Shown here: piece after piece, positions 41,052 to 49,125 of the stretch
How positions within the stretch are numbered: the stretch's first letter is position 1
How the letters are laid out: every line of letters starts with the position of its first letter
Origin: Bacteroidaceae bacterium
GTDB taxonomy: Bacteria > Bacteroidota > Bacteroidia > Bacteroidales > Bacteroidaceae
NCBI GenBank assembly: GCA_017616445.1
Contig: JAFZYE010000076.1
Location: forward strand, 1 to 59,268
Length of the DNA: 59,268 nucleotides
Direction: 5' to 3'
Notes under the pieces: generated by a model
The model's database searches: none
Seen by the model: the letters and a program-made list of their open reading frames with translations, nothing else
Told to the model about the DNA's origin: nothing
Program-made: the position numbers and the translations under genes

Positions 41052-41825
41052 ATGTTAAATAGTCAAATAGTGAATAAGATAGAGACTTTGCATTTCCGTT
41101 CGGATGCATTCAGCTGCGATTTCAAGCGTGAGCTGTCGTATGATGTATTGGGTCGTGACATATTGAACTGTGCTGAGAATCATGCTTCGAAGCGTGGATT
41201 CGGTTTCAGCGACCTGTTGAAGGCCAATCACTCATGGGTGCTCTCGCGCCTCTCGATTGAGATGCAGCAGATGCCAGCCATCTATAGCAACTATCATATC
41301 GATACATGGATTGAGAGTGTCTACAGGATGTTTACGAACCGTAATTTCTGTATCAAGAACGATGCCGGCGAGGTGTTCGGTTATGCTCGCTCCATCTGGG
41401 CCATGATTGATAACAATACACGTCAACCACTCGACCTCATGTCGGTCTATGGCGAGGAGTTCCAACAATGGTTGGGACCAGAGATTCCTTGCGAGATGGA
41501 CTCTCACAGCCGTCTGCGACCTCTGGTGGATGTGGAGCCCGTATCGACCATTGAGGCAAAATACAGCGACCTCGACTGCAACGGTCATTTCAACAGCATC
41601 AAATACATCTCACATATTCTCGACCTCTTCTCGAAGGACTTCTATACCCAGCATCGCATCCGTCGTGCCGAGATTGCTTACGTGGCTGAAGCTTACTATG
41701 GTGACGAACTCTCGTTCTTCATCAAGGAACAGGAGCCGCTCCACTATCAGGTGGAAATTCGCAAGCACTTCAGTCTGGATAACAAGGGTGAGACCATCGC
41801 CCGATGCTTGGTGGTGTTTGAATAA
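41052..41825 (+). CDS. Acyl-ACP thioesterase (FatA/FatB-like)
   Basis: 257 residues, cytoplasmic. Double hot-dog fold: first half VLGRDILNCAENHASKRGFGFSDL and WVLSRLSIEMQQMP, second half with the catalytic-type motif SDLDCNGHFNSIKYISHIL (Asp-x-Asn-x-His region). It releases free fatty acids from acyl-ACP. A long leader carries the 125-bp repeat, and a GC-rich repeat with an AT-rich insert follows the stop. Confidence 0.92.
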   Translation: MLNSQIVNKIETLHFRSDAFSCDFKRELSYDVLGRDILNCAENHASKRGFGFSDLLKANHSWVLSRLSIEMQQMPAIYSNYHIDTWIESVYRMFTNRNFCIKNDAGEVFGYARSIWAMIDNNTRQPLDLMSVYGEEFQQWLGPEIPCEMDSHSRLRPLVDVEPVSTIEAKYSDLDCNGHFNSIKYISHILDLFSKDFYTQHRIRRAEIAYVAEAYYGDELSFFIKEQEPLHYQVEIRKHFSLDNKGETIARCLVVFE

Positions 41826-41886
41826 GCCCCCTAACCCCCTGAATGAAAATGTAAAAAATTAAAAAATATAAGTACTTTAGGGGGAA
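41826..41886. repeat. GC-rich palindrome split by an AT-rich insert
   Basis: CCCCCTAACCCCCT and TTTAGGGGGAA are the two arms seen fused at 8907-8930, but here they are separated by about 35 bp of A-rich GAATGAAAATGTAAAAAATT-type sequence; a repeat nested in a repeat. Confidence 0.7.
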
Positions 41887-41904
41887 CAAGTTAAGAGTTA
41901 AGCG

Positions 41905-43962
41905 TTAAGGAAGATAAATCTTTTCTGTCACAATCTTATTTCCTTTTTTCACTCGCACGATATTGATACCCTGCTGAGGTTCTGCGATACGGATGCCGTT
42001 AGGTGTGTAATACTCCGTAACGGTGTGTCCTGTCATTTCTGATTCCAGATTACGGATGGCATCATTCGTCCCTTCTCTGAGACGTAGCCCATTGAAGGCA
42101 TCGAGCACCAACGATGGTTTGCGTGTACGAGGATTCCATGCCCCCAGATGATAGTCCTCGCTCAGTTCAGGTTCCCAGTAGTAGAGACCTGCTGCTCCTG
42201 CTTCAATCAGTTTCGTGAGGAAGTCAGCCATCCACTGATTGCCCTCCAGCTGGCGGTCGTTATAATAACCCGTCTCCACAATCAGCACAGGTTTGCCGTA
42301 ACGCTCCTTCAACACAGTCACATTCTCAATCACCTTCTCTGCCAGTCGGGTAGGGGTCATCGTGGTGCCCTTTACATGAACCGACAGACCGATTGCATCG
42401 AACTGCGCACCATGTACTTGAAGCGTGTCGAAGTAGTCGGTCAGCCATTGTGTGTTCGCACATTCCGACACATGAATCACTGTTTGCACATCGGGGTTGA
42501 TTTCCTTCACGGTTTCGTGAGCAGTGTTGATGAACTGTACGAAGTTGGCTGTGTTCTTTCCTGCGTTCCACAGTAGTCCGTTATCGACCTCGTTGCCTAT
42601 CTGCACCCATTTCAGCACTCTCGTCAGGTTCATGCTTCTGACGGTTGCCGATGTGTGACCCTTCATGGCTGTAGTCAGCTTGTCGATGTCGTAGCTGGCC
42701 CAAGCAGCAGGTGTTACGTTGTCGCCCCACCAGTCACAATAATGCAGGTCAAGCATCACGTTCAGCTTGTTCGTCCTGGCTGTATTCGCCAGATTCTTCG
42801 CATACGTAAGGTTGTAGTTGTCGCCTGTAGGGTTGAGCAGCACACGCACACGGATGCTGTTGATACCCATCTCCTTCAAGATAGGAATCACCGTCTTTCT
42901 CTGGCCGGCATTGTTGTAGAACAGCCGTCCCTTATTTGTCTCAGTGGTCAGCATGCTGACATCCGCACCGAAGTCAAACGACTCCTCTAGGGCAGCACGG
43001 TCGAACACCGTATCGGCAATAGTTTCTATCTCTTCAAACGGTGCGTCGTAAGCCATATCGACCGCCTTGAAGTTACGAGCACTGATTTTCCAGTTGCTTG
43101 AGAACCCTTTCAGGTCGGGCATGAGGAAAGTACGCGCATTCTGCTTCATGCCTTTCAACTGCCAATCCATCCATCTGACGGCAAGTCGGCCGTATTCGCC
43201 ACCTTGGCGGTCACCGTAAGTACCTCCGTGACCCACAGGCAGATCAGCCCACACTACCTTCACCTTCACACGGCTGTAGTCAGTCTTGGCATTCTCGTAA
43301 GCTACATCGTCCGGTCCACCCGAGATGTAGATGAGCGGGCAGTGTAGGGAGTTCAACGTCTGAGGATTCGCACCACCCATCGACACACCTGTACCCATCC
43401 CCGAGTTCATGATCATCAAAGTCTTCACACGGCTGTTCGCACAGTTGGCAATAGCTTGGGCACCACCACAAGAGTGGCCCGCAAGGGCGATGTTCTTCAG
43501 GTCCACAGCCTTATAGTAGTCGCTTGATTTCAGTCTTTCTTGTTTTATCAGCCAGTTGATGGCATCATTAGCCTGAGTCCAGTCAGAGCCGTCATCACCA
43601 CCGTCGCTCTCCTTCACCCTGAAAGCACCGGCACCGATTACTATGTAACCATGAGAGGCAATCTCGTTCAGCATACGCTCGTAGCCCGTGTTCGAACCCG
43701 AGCAGGCACCGTTGAACCAGATGAGAACGGGTAGGGGACCTTCGCGACGAGTAGCATACTTGATGTTACGAGGACGATAGACCGTGAGGTGAGGAATGTC
43801 GATCTCGCTCACTACGATGGAACGATAGATGCCTGAGCCACCTTCGTCCACCTCCTTCTGGTTGACTACCTGACTGTTGATGGTGTTTGAGTTCTGTGCC
43901 GCAACTGTAGCAGGCAGCAGGCACAGCATACTGATAGAAAAGATTGTAAACAAGCGCTTCAT
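41905..43962 (-). CDS. Two-enzyme fusion: alpha/beta-hydrolase esterase plus GH53 endo-beta-1,4-galactanase
   Basis: 685 residues. Signal peptide (1-23). Residues about 40-280 form a cutinase/feruloyl-esterase-like hydrolase with LPVLIWFNGACSGS (oxyanion), nucleophile GHSCGGAQ, and DLPVGHGG carrying the likely His. Residues about 310-640 are GH53: FDFGADVSMLTTETNKG, LLNPTGDNYNL, LDLHYCDWWGDN, acid/base WVQIGNEVDNGLLW, nucleophile VLIVETGYY and GLYYWEPE. The C-terminal tail resembles that of the CE6-like protein (TEYYTPNGIRIAEPQQGINI). GH53 cuts beta-1,4-galactan side chains of pectin; the esterase probably removes acyl or feruloyl groups from the same polymer. Confidence 0.9.
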   Translation of the reverse strand: MKRLFTIFSISMLCLLPATVAAQNSNTINSQVVNQKEVDEGGSGIYRSIVVSEIDIPHLTVYRPRNIKYATRREGPLPVLIWFNGACSGSNTGYERMLNEIASHGYIVIGAGAFRVKESDGGDDGSDWTQANDAINWLIKQERLKSSDYYKAVDLKNIALAGHSCGGAQAIANCANSRVKTLMIMNSGMGTGVSMGGANPQTLNSLHCPLIYISGGPDDVAYENAKTDYSRVKVKVVWADLPVGHGGTYGDRQGGEYGRLAVRWMDWQLKGMKQNARTFLMPDLKGFSSNWKISARNFKAVDMAYDAPFEEIETIADTVFDRAALEESFDFGADVSMLTTETNKGRLFYNNAGQRKTVIPILKEMGINSIRVRVLLNPTGDNYNLTYAKNLANTARTNKLNVMLDLHYCDWWGDNVTPAAWASYDIDKLTTAMKGHTSATVRSMNLTRVLKWVQIGNEVDNGLLWNAGKNTANFVQFINTAHETVKEINPDVQTVIHVSECANTQWLTDYFDTLQVHGAQFDAIGLSVHVKGTTMTPTRLAEKVIENVTVLKERYGKPVLIVETGYYNDRQLEGNQWMADFLTKLIEAGAAGLYYWEPELSEDYHLGAWNPRTRKPSLVLDAFNGLRLREGTNDAIRNLESEMTGHTVTEYYTPNGIRIAEPQQGINIVRVKKGNKIVTEKIYLP

Positions 43963-44003
43963 AACTATATTGATTACAGGATTTAATTGTTATTTCTGGA
44001 CTG

Positions 44004-44011
44004 CAAAGATA
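44004..44011 (-). promoter_or_regulatory. -7 box TATCTTTG for the esterase-GH53 gene
   Basis: Minus-strand TATCTTTGCAG, 42 bp before the ATG at 43962. Confidence 0.75.
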
Positions 44012-44052
44012 GTAAAAATTTTTTAATGGTTAATCGTTTAATCATGAAAAAG

Positions 44053-44086
44053 TAAAAAAATAAGGAGAACACATGATGTCCTCCTT
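44053..44086 (-). terminator. Hairpin terminator after fructose-bisphosphate aldolase
   Basis: Minus strand AAGGAGGACA / TGTTCTCCTT with loop TCATG, then ATTTTTTT. Confidence 0.85.
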
Positions 44087-44110
44087 AATTAATTATAAAT
44101 TCCTTAAGAA

Positions 44111-45109
44111 TTATTCAGCAAGTTTTCCGTCTGAACCGAGTACGTTCACAATCTTGTGGATGTACATCTTCTTCATGTTCTCACGAGCTGGCTTCAGATA
44201 CTGACGTGGGTCGAAGTCTCCAGGATGCTCAGCGAGGTGCTTGCGGATTGCAGCAGTCATAGCGAGACGTGAGTCTGAGTCGATGTTGATCTTGCAGACT
44301 GCACTCTTAGCTGCCTTGCGAAGCTGCTCCTCTGGAATACCGATTGCTGCCTCGAGCTTGCCACCATACTGGTTGATGGTGTTCACCTCGTCCATAGGAA
44401 CTGAAGATGATCCGTGGAGTACGATTGGGAATCCAGGAAGCTTCTTCTCGATCTCTGCGAGGATGTCGAATGCCAATGGTGGTGGAACAAGTACGCCGTT
44501 CACGAGTGTGCACTGCTCTGGAGTGAACTTATGTGCTCCGTGGCTGGTACCGATTGAGATAGCGAGTGAGTCGCAACCTGTACGGGTAGCGAAGTCGATT
44601 ACTTCCTCTGGCTTTGTGTAGTGTGACTCTGCTGCTGATACTTCGTCCTCAACACCTGCAAGTACGCCAAGCTCTGCCTCGACAGTTACGTCGAACTGGT
44701 GAGCATAGTCAACAACCTTCTTTGCAAGTGCGATGTTCTCTTCGTATGGGAGGTGTGAACCGTCGATCATCACTGAAGAGAAGCCCATGTCGATACAGTC
44801 CTTACAGAGTTCGAAGCTGTCTCCGTGGTCGAGGTGAAGCACGATCTCAGGATGAGCGCATCCGAGTTCCTTTGCGTATGCAACAGCTCCCTCTGCCATG
44901 TAGCGGAGAATCTGAGCGTTTGCATAGTTGCGTGCACCCTTGCTGACCTGCATGATGACAGGTGACTTGGTTTCAACAGCAGCCATTACGATGGCCTGCA
45001 TCTGTTCCATTGTGTTGAAGTTGAATGCAGGGATAGCATAGCCGCCTGCAACAGCTCTCTTAAACATCTCGCGTGTGTTAACGAGACCAAGATCTTTGTA
45101 ATTTACCAT
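44111..45109 (-). CDS. fba: Fructose-bisphosphate aldolase, class II
   Basis: 332 residues from the ATG at 45109 (MVNYKDLGLVNTREMF). A longer frame begins at 45190, inside the -7 box region, and is rejected. Zn-dependent aldolase of glycolysis and gluconeogenesis. Motifs: GGYAIPAFNFNTMEQMQAI, VILHLDHGDSFELC (Zn ligand and catalytic Asp), GFSSVMIDGSHLPYEEN, TVEAELGVLAGVEDE, IGTSHGAHK and VLHGSSSVP (Zn ligands). The codon choice is more biased than in neighbours, fitting high expression. It has its own promoter and terminator. Confidence 0.97.
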   Translation of the reverse strand: MVNYKDLGLVNTREMFKRAVAGGYAIPAFNFNTMEQMQAIVMAAVETKSPVIMQVSKGARNYANAQILRYMAEGAVAYAKELGCAHPEIVLHLDHGDSFELCKDCIDMGFSSVMIDGSHLPYEENIALAKKVVDYAHQFDVTVEAELGVLAGVEDEVSAAESHYTKPEEVIDFATRTGCDSLAISIGTSHGAHKFTPEQCTLVNGVLVPPPLAFDILAEIEKKLPGFPIVLHGSSSVPMDEVNTINQYGGKLEAAIGIPEEQLRKAAKSAVCKINIDSDSRLAMTAAIRKHLAEHPGDFDPRQYLKPARENMKKMYIHKIVNVLGSDGKLAE

Positions 45110-45187
45110 AAATAATAATTTATAATTTAGAATGTATAATTTATAATTCTCAATGCATTGTTTGGAGAGGATTTCTAAAAACGGGTG

Positions 45188-45195
45188 CAAAGTTA
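45188..45195 (-). promoter_or_regulatory. -7 box TAACTTTG for fba
   Basis: Minus-strand TAACTTTGCACCCG, 78 bp before the ATG, followed by AT-rich ATTATAAATT words in the leader. Confidence 0.75.
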
Positions 45196-45239
45196 CGAAA
45201 TAATTTACAATTTATAATTTATAATTCATAATTATTTTG

Positions 45240-45247
45240 TAATTTTG
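45240..45247 (+). promoter_or_regulatory. -7 box TAATTTTG for the 5'-nucleotidase gene
   Basis: TAATTTTGCATC, 59 bp before the ATG at 45307, divergent from the fba promoter. Confidence 0.75.
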
Positions 45248-45306
45248 CATCAGAAAACAACCGAAACTATTATTTCTGCTTACTGGATTAAGCATTTAAT
45301 TATTGC

Positions 45307-46848
45307 ATGATGAAAAATAAGTATTTAGGATTACTGATAATCGTCGGTATGGCTGTTATGGGTTGTCGTACGATGAACGACAAGCCGACGGTCGTTTTGT
45401 TTGATAACGATGTGCATTGCGGCATCGAGGGGTATGCGAAGATGGCTGCGCTACGTGATTTGATGTCGGATACGGCTTATACGTGTTTGGTGTCGGATGG
45501 TGACTACCTGCAGGGTGGTCCTGCAGGAGCGTTGTCGAAGGGGCAGCATGTCATCGACATCATGAACCAGATGCGTTTCACTGCTGTGACGCTGGGTAAT
45601 CACGAGTTCGACTATAAGACTCCTCGTATGCTGGAGCTGTTCAGCGGGTTCAATGCTCCTGTGCTGTGTGTGAACTTGGTTGATGCTGCAACGGGTAAGC
45701 GTCTGTTTGCCGAGAGTGCCATCAGGAAGGTGGGAAAGAAGAAGATAGGGTTTGTGGGTGTGGCAACTCCGACGAGTCTCTACACGGAGGAATATGCGTT
45801 CTTTGACGAGGCTGGTACGAAGTTGTACGACCTGTGTGAGGCGAACACCTACGAGTTGGTTCAGAAGGCAGTGAACCGGATTCGCAAGAAGGTGGATTAT
45901 GTGGTTGTGATTTCGCATCTGGGTGAAGACCCGAATGAGACGAATGTGGACTCGCATGGTCTGATACAGGCAACTACGGGCATCGATGCGGTGCTCGACG
46001 GACATACGCACAATGTGATTCCTCAGGAGACGGTGATGAACAAAGAGGGTAAGCCTGTGCTGATAGCCCAGACGGGTACGAAATTTGTAAACGCAGGTAA
46101 GTTGGTGATAGGGCGTGATGGCAGGATGTGGACCGAACTCGTCAACCTGGAGAAGTATCCATATCGCGACCAGAAGGTCAGAATCACTACGGATAGCGTG
46201 GTGAATGTGTTGAATGCTCAGACGAGTCGTGTCATCTGTCAGAGTGATGTGGAACTGAAGATATTGGATGCCGAAGAGAAGCAGCAGGTGCGTTACGCAG
46301 AGACCAACGCAGGCGACCTCGTGGCCGATGCTTACCGTATCGTGACAGGTGCTGAATTTGCGATGACGAACGGTGGTGGATTGCGTGTGGACCTTCCGAA
46401 AGGACAACTCACGTATGGCGACCTTGTGACGATGTTACCGTTCGATAACAGTGTATGTATTGTGGACATCACGGGTGCTCAGCTGAAAGACCTGCTCGAA
46501 GCCTGCACGAAACACACACCGATTGAGTTCGGCGATTTTCCACAGGTGTCGGGCATTCAATTCACGATTGACAAGCAGCGGCCAGTGGATGACCGTATCA
46601 CCGATTTGGTCATTCTCAATAAGTCGGGTGCTTACGAACCCGTACAGATGGATCGGACGTATAGCATGGCGACGATTGACTATTGTGTGACGGGTGGTGG
46701 ATTTGTTGGTAAACTGAAGCAGAACAGAATCACGAAGCCTGCTATCATCCTCTACAACGAGTGTTTGATAAAGTATGTGACGGAGAATCTCGGCGGACAT
46801 ATCGGTAAGGAGTATGAGGAGCCGCAGGGGAGGATTAGAATTAAATAA
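45307..46848 (+). CDS. 5'-nucleotidase / UDP-sugar hydrolase-like lipoprotein
   Basis: 513 residues. Lipobox AVMGC (Cys20). The metallophosphatase domain shows the usual metal ligands: LFDNDVHCG (Asp and His), LVSDGDYLQGG, TLGNHEFDYK, VVISHLGED and DGHTHN. The C-terminal 5'-nucleotidase substrate domain follows: NAGDLVADAYRIVTGAEFAMTNGGGLRVDL and the nucleobase-stacking region toward GGGFVGKL. It dephosphorylates extracellular nucleotides at the cell envelope for nucleoside salvage. The second Met (45310) is an alternative start. Confidence 0.92.
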   Translation: MMKNKYLGLLIIVGMAVMGCRTMNDKPTVVLFDNDVHCGIEGYAKMAALRDLMSDTAYTCLVSDGDYLQGGPAGALSKGQHVIDIMNQMRFTAVTLGNHEFDYKTPRMLELFSGFNAPVLCVNLVDAATGKRLFAESAIRKVGKKKIGFVGVATPTSLYTEEYAFFDEAGTKLYDLCEANTYELVQKAVNRIRKKVDYVVVISHLGEDPNETNVDSHGLIQATTGIDAVLDGHTHNVIPQETVMNKEGKPVLIAQTGTKFVNAGKLVIGRDGRMWTELVNLEKYPYRDQKVRITTDSVVNVLNAQTSRVICQSDVELKILDAEEKQQVRYAETNAGDLVADAYRIVTGAEFAMTNGGGLRVDLPKGQLTYGDLVTMLPFDNSVCIVDITGAQLKDLLEACTKHTPIEFGDFPQVSGIQFTIDKQRPVDDRITDLVILNKSGAYEPVQMDRTYSMATIDYCVTGGGFVGKLKQNRITKPAIILYNECLIKYVTENLGGHIGKEYEEPQGRIRIK

Positions 46849-46850
46849 AA

Positions 46851-46888
46851 GCCCCTCTCCCTGAACCCCTCCCTTTAGGGCGGGGAGT
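46851..46888. repeat. GC-rich palindromic repeat after the 5'-nucleotidase gene
   Basis: GCCCCTCTCCCTGAACCCCT followed by CCCTTTAGGGCGGGGAG, then GTGAAAAGTGAA tandem words up to about 46975. Confidence 0.8.
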
Positions 46889-47007
46889 GAAAAGTGAAGA
46901 GTAAAAAACGAAGAGTGAAAAGTGAAAAGGGGATAGAAATAGATGAAAAAATGAATGAAAAGTGAAATAATTCACTATTCGTTGTTCACTATTCACTATT
47001 TTTTTAC

Positions 47008-47015
47008 TAACTTTG
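47008..47015 (+). promoter_or_regulatory. -7 box TAACTTTG for the L31 gene
   Basis: TAACTTTGCACCCC, about 97 bp before the L31 homology. Any start codon upstream of about 47022 would lie outside the transcript. Confidence 0.8.
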
Positions 47016-47111
47016 CACCCCGATTGCGGACAGCCGTGGTCACTAGAGATTATTTTATTGTTCACCAGAACAAAAATTGAACTGTATAAAAACAATAAAA
47101 AAGAAAAGAAA

Positions 47112-47366
47112 CTGAAAAAAGGTATTCATCCAGAGACTTATCGTCCAGTAGTATTCAAGGACATGAGCAACGGCGATATGTTCCTCTCTCAGTCTTGTGC
47201 TAAGTCAAACGAGACTATCGAATTTGAAGGTAAGGAGTATCCGCTGATCAAGCTTGAAATCTCTTCTACTTCACACCCATTCTACACAGGTAAGGCTAAG
47301 CTTGTTGACACCGCAGGTCGCGTTGATAAGTTCATGAGCCGTTACGCAGTGATGAAGAAGAAGTAA
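47112..47366 (+). CDS. rpmE2: 50S ribosomal protein L31 type B, apparent CTG start
   Basis: 84 residues if started at 47112. The conserved family start, Met-KKGIHPE, is here encoded CTG AAA AAA GGT ATT CAT CCA: the initiator position is CTG. Downstream conservation is complete: [59 protein letters not shown]. It is a type B L31 without the zinc-binding Cys pairs of type A. No in-frame ATG, GTG or TTG lies between the promoter (47008-47015) and this point; ATT codons exist. Either translation starts at CTG, or at ATT with an N-terminal extension rich in Lys. Confidence 0.88.
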   Translation: MKKGIHPETYRPVVFKDMSNGDMFLSQSCAKSNETIEFEGKEYPLIKLEISSTSHPFYTGKAKLVDTAGRVDKFMSRYAVMKKK

Positions 47367-47389
47367 TTCTTTGGAACACACAAATAAGA

Positions 47390-47418
47390 AGCACTCACAG
47401 TTGTGGGTGCTTTTTTTA
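47390..47418 (+). terminator. Bidirectional hairpin terminator between rpmE2 and the flippase gene
   Basis: AGCACTCAC / GTGGGTGCT (one G-T pair) followed by TTTTTTT. It overlaps the stop of the convergent gene at 47416. Confidence 0.85.
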
Positions 47419-48960
47419 GTTCGTAAGATGGACGATGTGCTTGATTTTGTTGACCACAAACACGCGTTGTTCCTTGTCCAATCCGATGTAGTAGATGGTC
47501 GGAATGGTTGAGAGGAGACAGATGGAGGTGTTGATGATAATCTTGGTGAGTGGGTGCGCAATCATCACGTCTGAGAGGTGAGCGATGACTGGTATGATGC
47601 TGCCGATGATGACAACGATGATGCAACGAAGCAGCACTTCCTTGATGTAACGCCATACAGGCAGGTTGATGGCCGGACAGACGATGAGCATCCGGGCAAT
47701 CTGGGTGACGATGAACACCACCAGTTGGACGATGAATACGGAGACAGGTGAGCACCCTTTCCACAGACAGAACCATGCAATCGGGACGATGAGGAGCAGT
47801 AGGTTGGCCTCGATCATCTGGAACTTAGCGATGCGTCCTGTGGCATGAATGGACATACACATAACGGCTCCGAGCGTGTGAACCATCATACACATGACCG
47901 ACATGCGGACAAACCACACCGTGTATTCGGGCACTTCGCCCAGATAGATGAAGAGGATGTAGCTGGTGTTGAGCAATACGGGCAGTGATAGGAGGTAGAG
48001 TAGGAGGAAGGCGAACTTCGACGAGGTAATCACCAGGGTGTGCAGGTATTGGAAGTCGCCTGCTGCATAGCTCTTCACAATCTGTGGCTGGACAGCCGTC
48101 AGCACGTTCTCTGCAAACAGATAGAGTTTGCTCTGAACGAGATTGGCCACTCCGTAGGCGGTATTCATGACGGTGTTGTAGAAGAAGTTGAGCAGGAGGT
48201 TGATACCTTGTGTGTAGCCGATAGATGCCAAGGTTCCGTTGAACGACCACCCTCCGAATTTCAGCATCCGGATGAACAGCTGCTTGTCGAACACCCATCG
48301 TCCACGTGTCTCAGGGAAGAAACGGTTGCAATACCAGCCGTAGATGAGTCGCATGCTGACCTGTATCATCATGATGAGTGCAGCATAGAGGATGAGTTTA
48401 TCCGTATTGGTGTACTTGACCAGAAAGACGATGATGAGGTTGATGAGCACGTTGTAGATGCCGATAGAGGCAAACACTCCCATCTTCTCGTGGGCTACGA
48501 TGAGTGCGTCGTAGGGGGCGCTCATGATGCCAATCAAGGACGTGATGATGGAGAACTGATAGATGATGATGGTGGCTGTGAGTCGGTCGGGAGGGATGAC
48601 CAGATAGTTGCAGACGTAATAGAGTCCGACGGTCTCAGCCAACAGGAACACCAATGCAGCGATGGTGAGATGAACCAGCCGTGCTGTGCTGAAGATGGTG
48701 TGCAGCTCCTCCACGCTTTTCCCTTCGCCTTGGGCGTAAGTGATGAAACGCATGGTGGCAGAAACGAGTGAGTTGAGCACGATGAACACACTCATCACAC
48801 CACCCACAACGGTGAAGATTCCGTAGTCCACTTCTCCCAGGGTCAGGATGACCACGCGAGCTGTGAACAGACTTACGACAAGCTGTACCAGCATCTGTCC
48901 GTAAAGGTATAATGTGTTACGTGCGATGCGGCTGCTACGGTTCTCGTTCTCGTTTTCCAT
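47416..48960 (-). CDS. Polysaccharide flippase (Wzx/MATE-like, MOP superfamily)
   Basis: 514 residues from ATG 48960 (MENENENRSSRIARNTLYLYGQML); the longer frame starts inside the -7 box at 48985-48992. About 14 transmembrane segments in an even pattern, with an Arg-rich cytoplasmic N-terminus. It most resembles O-antigen or oligosaccharide flippases of the MOP superfamily, which move lipid-linked glycans across the inner membrane. The two GT2 genes nearby (49126 and 50112) support a surface glycan role, though there is no full glycan cluster. Confidence 0.87.
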   Translation of the reverse strand: MENENENRSSRIARNTLYLYGQMLVQLVVSLFTARVVILTLGEVDYGIFTVVGGVMSVFIVLNSLVSATMRFITYAQGEGKSVEELHTIFSTARLVHLTIAALVFLLAETVGLYYVCNYLVIPPDRLTATIIIYQFSIITSLIGIMSAPYDALIVAHEKMGVFASIGIYNVLINLIIVFLVKYTNTDKLILYAALIMMIQVSMRLIYGWYCNRFFPETRGRWVFDKQLFIRMLKFGGWSFNGTLASIGYTQGINLLLNFFYNTVMNTAYGVANLVQSKLYLFAENVLTAVQPQIVKSYAAGDFQYLHTLVITSSKFAFLLLYLLSLPVLLNTSYILFIYLGEVPEYTVWFVRMSVMCMMVHTLGAVMCMSIHATGRIAKFQMIEANLLLLIVPIAWFCLWKGCSPVSVFIVQLVVFIVTQIARMLIVCPAINLPVWRYIKEVLLRCIIVVIIGSIIPVIAHLSDVMIAHPLTKIIINTSICLLSTIPTIYYIGLDKEQRVFVVNKIKHIVHLTN

Positions 48961-48984
48961 CTGTTTTTTGTTGTCTTTGCGCGA

Positions 48985-48992
48985 CAAAATTA
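48985..48992 (-). promoter_or_regulatory. -7 box TAATTTTG for the flippase gene
   Basis: Minus-strand TAATTTTGTCGCGC, 25 bp before the ATG. Divergent from 49089-49096; the gap between them has GTTAGGA and ACTATTAA tandem words. Confidence 0.7.
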
Positions 48993-49001
48993 CAAAAAAG
49001 T

Positions 49002-49032
49002 TAGGAGTTAGGAGTTAGGAGTTAGGAGTTTT
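49002..49032. repeat. GTTAGGA tandem repeat
   Basis: Four heptamers GTTAGGA in a row, followed by TTAAACTA words. A shorter GTTAGGA run lies at 583-603. Confidence 0.9.
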
Positions 49033-49088
49033 CTTCAATTTTTCTCATTTAAACTATTAAACTATTAAACAATTCAACTATTTTTTCG

Positions 49089-49096
49089 TATCTTTG
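49089..49096 (+). promoter_or_regulatory. -7 box TATCTTTG for the GT2 gene
   Basis: TATCTTTGCATC, 30 bp before the ATG at 49126. Confidence 0.75.
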
Positions 49097-49125
49097 CATC
49101 AAAATAACGAAAGATTGATTGTCGT

